From: Chamaelirium japonicum
Lineage: Eukaryota > Streptophyta > Magnoliopsida > Liliales > Melanthiaceae
Assembly (NCBI GenBank): GCA_947650365.1
Contig: OX393550.1
Coordinates: forward strand, 48,621,955-48,685,954
Length of the DNA stretch: 64,000 nt
Direction of reading: 5' to 3'
Shown here piece after piece: positions 11,201 to 23,228 of the stretch (its first letter is position 1; each line of letters begins with the position of its first letter). The notes under the pieces are model-generated. The model worked only from the letters and a program-made list of their open reading frames with translations. It was not told the origin of the DNA and did not search any database. A program made the translations under genes and the position numbers.

Positions 11201-12850
11201 CTACCTGATTAACACTGCAATGTATACATGTTTATAAGGATATAAGTATACCGAATTAACACTGCATTGTATACATCCGCATCTTTGACAACATCCTTGA
11301 CAAAATTTTCCACAGAAGGGAATGACGTAAGCATGTATATAAGTATATTTTTTAACAAAGGCTCACAATCTAACCCCAGCAAGTAAGCTAAAACAAAATC
11401 CACTATCGTTGTCCAACCAAATCCAATATGGTAGACTTTGTATACAATATAGTTGTCCAACCAAATCCAATATAGTAGAGAAAACGAAATACAATATATT
11501 TACAAATCCAACCAAATCTATCCCCAGCAAGCAACTACATGTATGTAAGTATTTTTGTTCAAACTTCAAACCCTAGCAAGGTCTCATATATTTTAAAAAG
11601 AGGCTCACAATTTGAATTTGGATGTAATCACTAAAATGAAAAAACCCCAGTAAGCACTCATAGTTTAAAGTTTCCTCATGCATCTTGAATTCTTGATATA
11701 CATCAGTGAGAAAAAAGTATTTCATCCAATAGTTTTTGAGATTTAGGTTGTTTAAATTATCGATGGAGGTGCATAGGGACTGAGAGAACCTTGCAGTTTT
11801 TTTTTTAGTACAATGCCATATAAGTAGAGACCAAAGGAATTGAGCCACCATTTGCATGGAGTGTTGATAATTCTCTTTCCAAAGGAAGCAATTCAGTATT
11901 CACAGCAACACTCTTGCCCAAGGATCCATCAAGTTCTATTATCTCTTCCACATTTCGTTTTTCTCCTACCTATAATGAGGAATAAAGAGACTTCAACATA
12001 TATGCATTGTCACAGAGGTTCACATGAGAAAAGATCGTATAGTTAAAAAAAAACAAAGATTATAACATATTGATCCTACTTGATCTCAATGGAAAGAAGT
12101 CATTAGTCAAGGAGTGGCATTTTATTGGACAACTGCAAAGCAACAAAGTCAAAACCCTCCTTGGTATTTTTCTTCAAACTATCCTTCAGCGAAAGTGTTT
12201 TGAATCTAAAATGCATAAATATCAAGTTTTGGGTTCTGAATATAAGCACATCCTATGGACCAGGTAAGACCAAATTTTTATATCAGAATCGTATAGTAAA
12301 AAAAAAAACCAAAGATTGTAATATATTGATCCTACTTGATCAATATATGTTTGACAATATGTTTGTCGATGGAGATTGTACAAATAACATTACTCATTTG
12401 CTACCCGATTGATTTGCTTGCATTTACCTGGCGGTTGGGACTTGGGGGTGAGTGCGATTCAATGATCGGAGGAGGCACCAACCGTGTGTGTGTGTGTGAG
12501 AAAAAAAAATGCAGTCTAAGCACATTCCTTTGCTAACAACCTCAACCAAGTAACAATAAAAAAAAATCCATTGACAAAAAGTATAAAGAAACAGAAGGAA
12601 TCAACACGTTGTTCTGATGTGCTTACAGGGGCAAAGGATCGGCCAAAGGAAACCATTGCGAAACATCCATTCTGATTTAAAGGAAACCTGAAAAACATAG
12701 AATAAAAAAGATTCAAACATTAAACTATAAAATTTTTTGTCAGCAAGGTCTCCGATCGGTGATGTAGGAGAAGTGCGTCTCCAACAGATTTCAGCCAGTG
12801 AGAGACCGAAAATTAAAAACCAAGACAACCATCAACAAAAAGAAAAAAAA
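11201..12850. other. AT-rich sequence with local duplications
   Basis: 12,026-12,085 and 12,289-12,350 are two copies of a ~60-bp block ending 'tattgatcctacttgatc'. 11,400-11,520 repeats 'ccaaccaaatccaatat'. No protein domain or RNA gene was recognised. Confidence 0.35.
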
Positions 12851-12854
12851 ATCA

Positions 12855-13328
12855 AAATCATGAGGGAGGGGCTCGGAGGATGAGAGAGAGAGAGAGCTGT
12901 TACCAGATTGAGAGAGAGAGAGAGAGATGTTACCAGATTTGGGTTACCCCCGCTCTCTCAGAACCTTCGATCGCCCCCCCAAATACCGAAGGGCCATCGA
13001 TCGCCCCTCAAATCCCCCGATCGCCCCCCAAAACCTGCATCGGATCGTTGCGCATCCCTCAAAACCTTCGATCGCTCCAATCGTCTCCCAAAACCTGCAT
13101 CGAATCAACGCGCAGCCCTCAAAACCTTCAATCGCCCCTCAAATCCCACAGTCAATCCAGAGAGAGAGAGAGGCGCGAGAGAGGGCTGTTACCAGATTTG
13201 GGGGGTGCGGGCGTGATTTGGGATCGGATGACTGTGGAATCGGAGAGAGAAAGAGAGATCTCGAGCGGGCGGCGGCACGGGGGGGGCTCCTCAATCTGAA
13301 ACAGAGAAGAAAAAAAGTAACCCTAAAT

Positions 13329-13390
<62 letters not shown>

Positions 13391-13689
13391 TCAGATATGG
13401 GGTGAGGGGGGCGGCGTTTGCAGGGGGGAGCTGGATGCAGTTCCTCCCCGGCTACTGGTGCAACACTCGCCAGAGCAGGAGATCGGGGGAGGGGGATTTG
13501 GATCCAGTCCCTCCCCGGCTGCAGATCTGCCTGAGGAGATCGGGCAAGGGGGTATGGATGCATCGCCTCACCTACTGCTGGTGCGAGCCTCACCGGACCT
13601 GCTGCTCCTCTTCTTTCCGCCGCGCCGGCCACTCCTTGCGTCGGCCGAAACCGAGAGAGAGAGAGAGAGTGATCGGAGGAGAGTGGGAG

Positions 13690-13737
<48 letters not shown>

Positions 13738-13960
13738 GGGGGGGGGCTTCCTGTGGAGGGGAAAGGGGGGAGGCGCCTGGGTGCGATTTAATGAGAGAGA
13801 GAGGGTTGTGGAGATCGGGACGATCGGGTGAGAAGATCATGGAGATCGAGCGAGAGAGAGAGAGAGATCGTGCGTCGTGTGAGGCGGAGAACGGGAGAAC
13901 TGATATTCTGGTACTGGAGATCGAACGGTTTGTCCCGAATGGTCAGGCTGGCATGTAACA
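12855..13960. repeat. GA-rich and GATCG-rich low-complexity block
   Basis: Includes (GA)26 at 13,336-13,387, (GA)20 at 13,692-13,732 and several shorter arrays. Between them lie degenerate repeats of 'gatcgcccctcaaat' and 'caaaacctgcatcg', and 'ctgttaccagattt' recurs three times (12,897, 12,930 and 13,188). A 343-aa frame across it is an Arg-Glu repeat artefact. Confidence 0.6.
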
Positions 13961-14179
13961 GTACGATGCATGTGATAACTGCTGCTCATCCCGAACCGTT
14001 TGTTCCGAATGATTAGGCTGATTTACAGACGTGGCATATGATCACAACGTCAATTGGTCTGGTGGTTCTGTTGAATGCAATTCACTGGTGGGGGTCCGAA
14101 CGGGCAGAGAGATCTTGATCTTTATTTTTCTAACCGCCTCTTATGTTTGTATCGAACGGCTCTCTTTATCCATTCGTAG

Positions 14180-14189
<10 letters not shown>
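13961..14189. other. Spacer before the (TA)n / foldback cluster
   Basis: Contains two copies of an 'aacggtttgtcccgaatg'-like motif (13,924 and 13,997). No gene. Confidence 0.35.

Positions 14190-14262
<73 letters not shown>
14190..14262. repeat. (TA)n tract left of FB1-b
   Basis: About 36 TA units, directly joined to the FB1-b left arm. Confidence 0.95.
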
Positions 14263-14266
<4 letters not shown>

Positions 14267-14404
14267 TATAATGCGGCATGCGGTAAGTGCGGCATCACAC
14301 CGCAGTCGTCTGATGCACCCGCTGTGTGCATCGCATGTACACAACGGTGCATCAGACGGTTGTAGTGCGGTGCCGCACGTACCGCATGCCGCATTATAGC
14401 ATGC
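14263..14404. mobile_element. Foldback element FB1, copy b
   Basis: Arms 'atgctataatgcggcatgcg' and 'cgcatgccgcattatagcat' are exact inverted ends. The inner 'gtctgatgcac' and 'gtgcatcagac' also pair. It is flanked by (TA)n on both sides, and it is the best-preserved copy of the family here together with 32,186-32,335. Confidence 0.85.

Positions 14405-14479
<75 letters not shown>
14405..14479. repeat. (TA)n tract between FB1-b and FB2-a
   Basis: About 35 TA units that separate two unrelated-ended foldback elements. Confidence 0.95.
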
Positions 14480-14482
<3 letters not shown>

Positions 14483-14862
14483 CTGGGTTCCTATGACATG
14501 TCATAGGGAGTACCCTATGACATATGGTGAATTAGTAATGCTAGAATGTTTAGTATGTGCTGAATTTTTTTGAGGGTGATCACCTTATCTTAGATAGAAT
14601 GTCCACAAAAAATCAAAGCATTCTAAAACTTGTTGGGGTATCAAATGCTAGAAGCTTTATCGGCCATCCATTTTAACCGTTAAATTGAAAATCATACTTG
14701 ATGCCCCTAGAAGTTTTAGAATGAGTCGATTTTTTGCGGGGGTCCTATCTAAGATAGGGTGATCATCCTCATAAAAATTCAGAACATTCTAAATATTCTA
14801 GGGTTACTAACTCACCATATGTCATAGGGTACTCCCTATGACATGTCATAGGAACTCATTTC

Positions 14863-14864
<2 letters not shown>
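14480..14864. mobile_element. Foldback element FB2, copy a (385 bp)
   Basis: Outer ends 'tcctatgacatgtcatagg' and their inverted copies form nested palindromes ('catgacat' and 'tatgtcatagggta'). The interior carries the shared module 'tagaagttttagaatgag', 'gatcatcctcata', and a centre with 'aaccgttaaat'. (TA)n lies on both sides. A near-identical copy is at 31,336-31,720. No coding capacity. Confidence 0.85.

Positions 14865-15833
<969 letters not shown>

Positions 15834-15924
<91 letters not shown>
15834..15924. repeat. (CT)n(TA)n compound tract
   Basis: A CT array runs directly into a TA array between FB4-a and FB1-c. Confidence 0.95.
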
Positions 15925-15926
<2 letters not shown>

Positions 15927-16047
15927 GCGGCGTGCGATGCGTGCGGAGTCGCACCACAGCCGTCTGATGCACCGCTGCGTGCATCGCACGCACGCAGCTG
16001 GTGCATCGATGGCTGCGGTGCGACACCGCACGCACCGCACGCCGCAT
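15925..16047. mobile_element. Foldback element FB1, copy c
   Basis: Same palindromic plan as FB1-b but with G/C changes ('gcggcgtgcgatgcgtgcgg' left arm, 'accgcacgccgcattt' right arm). It is flanked by (TA)n and by (CT)n(TA)n. Confidence 0.75.
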
Positions 16048-16054
16048 TTTATCA

Positions 16055-16147
<93 letters not shown>
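16048..16147. repeat. (CT)n(TA)n compound tract
   Basis: About 17 CT units followed by about 28 TA units. Confidence 0.95.
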
Positions 16148-16151
<4 letters not shown>

Positions 16152-17384
16152 CCCGACAAGTTTAACCGAATGGTCAACCAGGATGTGTATCGATCACAGC
16201 CGTCCGTTGTACCTAATCTCGATCGGTGAATCACACTCAGTGACCATACAAAAGGACGTCTTGATTGGATGTCACATCTTTCAGGTTGCGCATTCAGGTT
16301 AAACGTGTGTAAAGGTGCTCTTGGAGCATATACGATTAGGATTTACGCTTTGAACCTAGAACATAAAAATTCTTTCACTTAGTGGACCCTCTATTTGATA
16401 TAGAGTCCCGACCTATAGGAATGATAATGAGGTGGGTTTGAAAATTGATTTTTATAATTTTTTAATAGATTTGCCAGGCTGGCAAAACGTACCTAAACAC
16501 TGCAGCAAGCGAAGGCCTATATGGGTAACGACGATCTACACGGGCATAGACGACCACAATGGCCTACAAGAACATAGAGACAACGACGGCGTGCACGGGC
16601 TTTGGGGTGCACTATTCCATTTTATGTGGGGTGCCTAGCGGACATTGTTTAGTTTTATTGGGTGCCCCTCAATTTTATGTGTGGAAATAGGCTTTCCGAT
16701 ATAGGAAAGGGTGAGATTATATACAGCCAGCTCCTCCCTTGGAGGATGAGGATATAGAAAGAGGAGGAAAAAGAAAGGAAGGAAAAATTAGGAGGTGGAG
16801 CAGGGAAGAATGAAGGAGGAGGTAGGACAAAAGCGGTGGGAGGAGGGAGAAGGAGGAAGGCGACCATGGTGGTGGGTTGCCGACAATGACTTCAGGGGGC
16901 GGCCTACACATGACTGACAATGGACGGCAATAGGTGTAGGCTACCTTTGGACTATTATGAGGACATATTGGGTCTATATACAGCCCATGAAATGCCAAAG
17001 GCGGTATAAAGTTCATTACAACAGATCTAGCCTAAAACGGTGGCCAAAATTGGTTGTTTTCATCTTTAATCGGCAGCCTCGCCACCGCAAGTGAAGTGGT
17101 GGCCACATTTATGTTCGTAAAAGAATTTTGACGGTCTAGCCACCGCATTTACATGACCAGTCCAATACAAGTTGAGGCCTAAGGCCAAAAATCTAAATAA
17201 GGCTTTTCTTGCTTCTTAGTTATTTACGTGGAATGGGGGCTTTTATTTTCTATTAGGCCTAAGGCTATTTCAATCCGTTAGGGACTTGGGGGCTTTCTTT
17301 TCACGTGGGTCTTGCCACTAGGCTATTTCAATTCGTTAGAGACTTGGAGGCCTTCTTTTCACGTGGGTAACCCAAAAGGCACCG
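16148..17384. other. No gene; one direct repeat
   Basis: Purine-rich on + at 16,730-16,870. 17,205-17,365 contains two copies of a ~75-bp unit with 'ggctatttcaatccgttag' and 'ttcttttcacgtggg'. No protein domain recognised. Confidence 0.4.
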
Positions 17385-17389
17385 GAGAT

Positions 17390-17490
17390 AAAAAAAAACA
17401 AACGCACAACTTAATAAATACTCACAAACAAATTCGAACCCGGGTCTCGGAGTTGAAAACAAACACCTTTATCGCCAAAGCTATGTATCA
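17390..17490 (-). mobile_element. tRNA-derived SINE-like remnant (minus)
   Basis: On the minus strand 'tagctttggcgataaaggtg' resembles a Pol III A box region, and 'gggttcgaattt', about 35 nt later, matches the B box consensus (ggttcgannnc). The spacing fits a tRNA-related SINE head. No clear tail or target duplication was seen. Confidence 0.4.
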
Positions 17491-17674
17491 CATATGATAA
17501 ATGTGCCCTCCAATATTATATTTATGTGTCCACTTTGACGTGTAGAGTATGTGTCTTAATAGCATTACTATTATAATATTCTCTTCTGTACATTCTTTTT
17601 TATGCTTCAAACAGTGACCTATGCAATTGTTGGTGTATCTCAACGACTAATTCTATTTACGCCTCTCCCATAAG

Positions 17675-17790
17675 TGCTAGCTAGGTGACTTGGTAAAGTC
17701 CCGGGAGGGGGTGCTAGAGACCTGCGATCGATTTCTGCTTGCATTGAATTAAAGGCTGCCTTAACCCTCCCTCGGATGAGACATTGAAGG
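17675..17790 (+). mobile_element. tRNA-derived SINE-like remnant (plus)
   Basis: 'gtgacttggtaaagtcccgg' (A-box-like) followed by 'gacctgcgatcgatttc' (degenerate B box) at tRNA-like spacing, then a non-coding tail. Motif-based call only. Confidence 0.35.
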
Positions 17791-18109
17791 TTTTTTTCTT
17801 AAGAAAATATATATCTCCCTAGTGATTATTGGTTCTGAGCTTTCTTCCTTGACTTGGTGGTTGGTCTTTCTCAACGCCGGTAATCTCAGGATAGGTTTTG
17901 AATCTGGCTTTATCGGATGCTGACGCACTGATCGTCAATCCACTGACGGAAAGGTTCATAAAAAAATAGAAAAATAGGGGATTAGTGATAGGTCCCCGTG
18001 ACAACATTTCATTAAGTGTAGGTCCCGACAAAAGGCTCTGCTGTTATAGATCCAAATTAAAAGATCACATTGCATTAAATCTGGTGGCTAACAATTTTCT
18101 TATGGTTTT
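17791..18109. other. Spacer before hAT pseudogene
   Basis: No recognised feature. The missing N-terminal half of the following pseudogene was not found here. Confidence 0.4.
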
Positions 18110-19650
18110 TGAGTTCTTGCTGAGAATAACAAGGATGTTAATAATATTGTGTTAAATAATACTTCAGATAATCTAAAGATGATCGCACCTAAAATTCAAA
18201 AATTTATTGTGAACCATTGTGCTATAGGAGTTATAAATGTGATCATAAACAATATTGAAAATATATTTTTTGCTATTTTGGTAGATGAGACGTGGAATAT
18301 ATCAATCAAAAAATAGATAGTCGGTTGTTGTTGTATGTTATGTGGACAAAGGAGGTTGTGTGGTGGAGCATATTATAGCATTTGGATTTGTACATGTTGC
18401 TGAAACCACATCTACATCATTTAATAATATGATGAATTATTTTTCAAGCACGGATTGAACATAGCAAGATTGTGTGATCAATGCTACAATTATGCTAGCA
18501 ATATATGGCGAATTTAAGGACCTCATATCTCTTATATATAAAATTACACTTGCTAGTGCCTCATGCAAGAGCAAAGATGTGTTTCAGGAGAAAAAACTTG
18601 GTAAAATTACTGAAGCAATTAACAATGATAAATTACCTACATGTCAAGATCTTAAATCAGGATATTAGCCTAAAAAAACCTCGTGACACATGTTGAGGAT
18701 CGTACTATGAGACATTGATAAGTTTTATTATCATGTTTGGTACTATGATTGAAGTACTATAACTTGTTGATGAAGATGAGTGGTTTCGAGAACAAAAGGC
18801 CAAAGTGACTAACTTTAAAAGATTTTATGAAAACTTTTGATGCGAAAGATTTTGAAGATCATAAATAGTTTGTCAAAAGCATTGCAAAGGAATGAACAAG
18901 ACATTATGAATTGCTATACATTTAGTCAAATTATATAAAGAAATATTTCAAGAGTTGAGATAGAAATAATGGGATGCTCCTATTTCAGAAGATTCTTTAT
19001 TTTATGCAAGTCATGATCCCATTGTTCTTAATATGGATGATTTATTTGCAACACATTAATGGTCACAATAGAGAGAACAAATCACAAATCTATGTCATTA
19101 TATTGATGAATTGTTTTATGCGGTTATATATATAAAATTTCAAGAACTGGAAAGCTGTTTTAAGTGAGTACATAATTACTTCTTTGTATGACATGCTTGA
19201 ATTCACTAATTCATTCTTAGCCTTTGATAATAAGAAATTATTTTGCCTCAGTTAGGTTTACGAAGCAGAATTATCTAATGTTGATATTTTAGTCTTTGAC
19301 GACCAGCTTGATATTTATATAATAGATGTTTGTTCAAATAATGAGTTTTCATGATTGAATATGATTGGTGAGCTTGCCAAGAAAATGATTCAGATAAAAA
19401 AGAATATTTTGTATCTATTAGTTTATTTGCTTATAACTTTAACATTAATTCTTTCAGTTGCCACTATCACAGTTGAGAGAGCATTTTTACAATGCAAATT
19501 ATCAAAAATAGACTTCGAAATCGAATATGAGATGAATGAATGAGTGATTCTTTAATCACATATATTGAGAGAAATATTTTCAATAACATCGATATGAAGA
19601 AGATTATTTAAACACATTCAGAACATGAAAACTCATAGAGAACAATTGAC
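18110..19650 (+). pseudogene. hAT/ZMYM1-like transposase pseudogene (DUF4371 plus hAT dimerisation)
   Basis: The translation, with many stops and frame changes, follows the plant 'zinc finger MYM-type protein 1-like' family of domesticated or active hAT transposases. An N-proximal 'APKIQKFIVNHCAIGVI' and 'AILVDET' piece near 18,190-18,300 matches DUF4371. The C-terminal hAT dimerisation piece at 19,360-19,640 includes 'VYLLITLTLILSVAT' and 'TVERAF', and ends near 'QNMKTHRE'. The catalytic middle is eroded. It is a dead copy. TIRs and a target duplication were not found. Confidence 0.75.
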
Positions 19651-20203
19651 TCAAAAAGACTTTGTCAGTGATCCAGAAATATTAATTTTGCAATTGTATA
19701 TATCATTTTTTGTTATGAAATTTTACTAATTAGTATATGTTATTAAACTTTACATTACTTTTTAATGTTTAAGCCCCTCTGAGATAAAATCTTGGATCAG
19801 TCACTAATCGTTCATATTATTGAATATGGCGTGTAAAAGCATCAAATTCTCTGTGTGTGATCTCTATATGGCTTCAATCCTCTGGATACCATCCTCACTT
19901 CGGATCAAACTCGACGGTTCGTCGAGTTGTGTGCACAAAAGGGGTATGGACCAACCCAACCATGAATGGCACTTTGTTAGGTCTAGCGATCAAACAGAGA
20001 GCTGATAATGATTACAGACGGCTGTGATCACTGCCACGTAAGCCGACTCTAAACTTGTTTGTAAACCCTGTCCACAGTGGTGACAGTCCACACTTATCCA
20101 TCAATGCTTAAGAAAAAAAAAATCCGAATATAATCCAAAATAACTCAGCCGTCAAATGTCCGAAACACAATACAAAAGTTCTTTAGAAATAATCAGTGAA
20201 AAT
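19651..20203. other. Between hAT relic and GATA gene
   Basis: AT-rich 3' flank of the transposase relic (19,770-19,800 resembles the usual hAT-copy tail), then the GATA 3' UTR/flank. No gene of its own. Confidence 0.4.
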
Positions 20204-21353
20204 TTAGATTAAAAAGGTATTTTCCGACGGCGAGGGAGAGCGGGCGGTGGTGCTGGGGGGAAAGAGCACGCCTGGCCGTGCGGCGGCGGCGGCGGAGGAG
20301 GGGTGATTGTCGTGGCCCCGGAGGAGGAGATCGTTCTGGCGGCGGAGCTCCATGACCTTGCGGTGCGAGTTGGAGTGCTGGGTGAGGACGAAGCTTGGGC
20401 TGGCCGCGGGCCGGTACTCCGGCACCAGCCGACCCGACTTATACCGCACCCCGCACGCGTTGCACAGCGTCTTGGGCCCCAGTGGGCCCGTCCGCCACTG
20501 CGGCGTCTTCTCCGACGCGCAGTGCGTGCACCGCCGCGGTCCGCCCACCCCTCCTCCTTTCTTCCTTCTGCTACCACTGTTGCTGCTGTCGTTACCACTC
20601 GAGTCCGGATTGGGAAACGGCAAATCTGAGGAGGAGGAAGAGGAGGTGGTGGAGTAGGAGGAGGACGGAGGCGGCGCTAAGGAAGACCAGGTGGTGGCGA
20701 GTTGGTGGTGGTTGTGGTTAGTGATCCCGACCACGAAGGCCCTGGAGCGCTTCCTTCTGGCGCCTCGTCCGGCGGTAGAAGAGGGGCCCGCCCGAGGTTT
20801 CACGTCGGCTGAGGGGGCGAGGAGGTGGCCGGCGGAGCAGGAGGGGTAGGGGGCGTCGGAGAAGGAGTCTTCCACGAATTGCGACAGCCATTCCAGCTCC
20901 GCCGCTTCGTCACACTACATGTTTGATGAAATCGCGCACAACGGGAAAAAAAGAAGTAACCATTACAAAGTTCTCTCTCCCAAAACGAAGAAGTGGGGGA
21001 CGCACGGGAGCTTACGGGTACGCAGAGGTCGTCGGCGAAGGTGGAGCTGGCATGGGGATGGAGTTGGTCGGAGGAGTAATCATCACCGTCTCCACTGTTG
21101 AAGTCTCGGCTCCCGGCGTCGGTGCAGAACGGCTCGGGGGAGGGAGGACGTGGGTGTCGAGTCTGTCGACGGTGGTGGCGGCCGAGGCGGAGGGGAAGAG
21201 TTCGTGGTTGGAGAAGTCGAGGAGGTCGTCGATGAGCAGGCTTTCGGCGGAGGGGAGGCCGTATAGGTACGCCGGAAAACCGCCATTCGGAGCGTCGGAA
21301 ACCGAAGTCCCGAGCTCGATCCCCGCGCCCATCCCGAACCCCATCCCCAGCAA
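20204..21353 (-). CDS. GATA-type zinc-finger transcription factor, subfamily A; exon 1 frameshifted
   Basis: Plant GATA factors are nuclear regulators that bind WGATAR sites through one zinc finger; roles in light and nitrogen responses are known for family members. Two exons on the minus strand: 21,353-21,016 and 20,914-20,204, with a 101-nt GT-AG intron. Exon 2 (236 aa) begins '[18 protein letters not shown]', the subfamily A acidic signature, then a basic 'RRKRSR' stretch and the finger C-X2-C-X18-C-X2-C (20,530-20,453; 'CTHC' and 'CNAC'). Exon 1 starts with a Gly/Met-rich head and '[11 protein letters not shown]'. Its natural reading then moves to another frame ('FADDLCVP' at the donor). 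One base seems missing, most simply in the 5-G run at 21,136-21,140. The frame entering exon 2 is correct only after that shift. This may be an assembly error or an early pseudogene. Confidence 0.85.
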
Positions 21354-21390
21354 TCAGAGAGAGACAGAGGAGCAGTGAGCAAAAGCTGGC

Positions 21391-21398
21391 TATATAAT
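21391..21398 (-). promoter_or_regulatory. TATA box of the GATA gene
   Basis: On the minus strand 'cattatatagcc' lies about 40 bp upstream of the first ATG. It implies a very short 5' UTR, or use of a start further inside (Met codons at 21,344 and 21,332). Confidence 0.45.
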
Positions 21399-21536
21399 GA
21401 CGGATACAGTTATTTTGTGTCGACTCGAAATTATCACCCAAAAACCTACCCTACTGGAGCAAGGGACGCGAATGAACAGTGTTTTGAGTGATTAAAGACT
21501 TTTAACGTTGGGTTAACATATTTGTTTTTTTATTTA

Positions 21537-22361
21537 GGGTTAGTTTGACTTGCCCCCCAAATTTAGCCTTGAATTAGAATTTACCCCCCATTTTTCATTA
21601 ATTAGACTTTACCTTCAAAAGTTAGGGCCGTGCAAAAACCGACCCGAACCGCCTAACTGAACCGAAACCGATCAAAATTTAACCGAAATAACCGAACCAA
21701 ACATCAAACCGAACCGAAAACAAACCGAACCGACAAAACCGATTAAATCGGTTTCGGTTTCGATTCCTGGGTATGGAACATCGAACCGAAACCGAAAAAA
21801 CTGACCCGACTCCTTAAATCATAAACCTAGCGGCCATAATACTTTTGTTTCCGATAAGTGCAAGTATGAAATAATTATGTTACATCTACAATACTTTAAA
21901 AAAGTGAACGTTGGTTGATTTTGCTTTGAACTTTCATTTTGGCACTATATCAGGACACAATCATCCACTGATTTGTGACGAATTGACGATCAAGATTTAA
22001 GAGCCAAGAGCTTTAGCATACCTCATGTCAACCGAAACCGAACCGAAAACCGATCACATCGAACCGACAAAAACCAACCAGTTCGATTTCGGTTTTGATT
22101 TTTCGAAAACCAAAAAAAAATAAAACTGACAAAACCGACATCGAAATCGATTGACAAAACCGACGCTCACCCCTACCAAAGTAACTGCTCCGTTAGCTCA
22201 CCATCTAAGGGGAAGGGTGAGCTGACGGAAAAAGAAATTTTTTTTGGGAGGTGAGCTAACGGAATAGTTAGTTTTGGGGATAAAGTCTAATTAATTAATG
22301 AAAATATGGTGGTAAAGTCTAATTCAAGGCTAAATTTGGGGGGTAAAGTTAAAATAACCCT
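21537..22361. mobile_element. Mutator-like long-TIR element, non-autonomous
   Basis: Starts 'gggttagtttgacttgcccc' and ends with the inverted form of 'agggttattttaactttacc'. The TIRs are about 80 bp and share 'aaatttagccttgaattaga'. Flanks ttttattt (21,528-21,535) and ttttattt (22,362-22,369) are identical, extendable to 9 bp (ttttattta) by sharing the edge base. Long TIRs and an 8-9 bp duplication fit Mutator-like elements. A second element sits inside. It lies about 180 bp upstream of the GATA start codon. Confidence 0.75.
21623..22175. mobile_element. hAT-like element nested in the Mutator-like element
   Basis: Ends 'tagggccgtgcaaaaaccg' and, inverted, 'taggggtgagcgtcggtttt' are short imperfect TIRs of the TAGGG type seen in many plant hATs. 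The interior is rich in 'accgaaccgaaa'. Flanks tcaaaagt and ccaaagta are an approximate 7-8 bp duplication. The outer element's sequence resumes across the site, which supports insertion. No transposase. Confidence 0.55.
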
Positions 22362-22369
22362 TTTTATTT

Positions 22370-23228
22370 ACTCGCCATGCTTTCATGGCGTGTTACGGCA
22401 GCTGGGTGGGCACGTGCTGTGTCGGGCGCCCGTTTACTTTCACCGACCCGGTGCGTGGCCTCCCTTCCTCCTCCCTCCCTCCCTCCTTTATTTCCGAAGA
22501 TAATTGCTCAGCGACGGCCTGTCCCGGATTCCGACACGAGCCAGCTGGATCCAGTTGGCATAATCCCCGACGACGGGCCCATCGGACCAGTCGATCAGAC
22601 GGGTGCGACTGCGCTAGCTCCCGTGTTGTTCTGCCACCCACCCCGTGACTGCGACGGCGATGGCGACGGCACCGGCGACACCATCAATCGCCAACTGTTC
22701 GTGACCCCACACGTGCATGCACAGTCGCGCTTACCGCTCACGCGTATACGCACGTGGCGGTACCAATATCGCGGTCCGACGTGTCCGTCGGCCCTCCCCT
22801 GATCGTGGCGAACCGGTGGCAGCCAGCTGTACACATCCGCTCAGTACGGGCCAGGACCACCGCCTCCTCCTTTGTCCTCTCCTTTCTCTCTCCATCTTCA
22901 GTCTCCCCTCCCTCCCTGCGCTTCGGAATTTTTTATACGGTGGATGCTTGATTGAGAGAGAGAGAGGATCATCAGCCGTTGAAATAGGGAATCCAACGGT
23001 GGACACGAGATAGTGGGCCCCCCACGTGGTGCACTGGCGGGGGAGATCGGGGGGAGCCCGCCGTATGGGGGGGAGGGCACGGCCTGCATGGTGCTGCTGG
23101 CAACGCCACCCGAAAGGCATCGAATCACGTGAGGACGGTGGCGATCCCGAGGTGTGGAATCCGCCGCCTGCACGTGCTCCGTCGTGCCCACAATAACCCC
23201 AGCACGTGATGATTGAAACCCTATAATA
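22370..23228. promoter_or_regulatory. GC-rich region with six CACGTG boxes
   Basis: CACGTG occurs at 22,411, 22,710, 23,023, 23,126, 23,171 and 23,203; four lie within 186 bp. A TATA-like 'tataataa' follows at 23,222 on the + strand. CACGTG is bound by plant bZIP and bHLH factors. It could be the distal promoter of the GATA gene, pushed away by the Mutator-like insertion, or a promoter of an unseen + strand transcript. Reading frames here are GC artefacts. Confidence 0.4.

Noticed and set aside
12927..13958. 343-aa open frame on +
   Set aside because: Made of Arg-Glu runs from GA repeats joined by low-complexity DNA. No domain, no splice support.
20800..21441. 213-aa frame on the minus strand at the GATA gene
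   Set aside because: Only its last third is the true exon 1 end. The first part is an out-of-frame reading of the GATA N-terminus and promoter.
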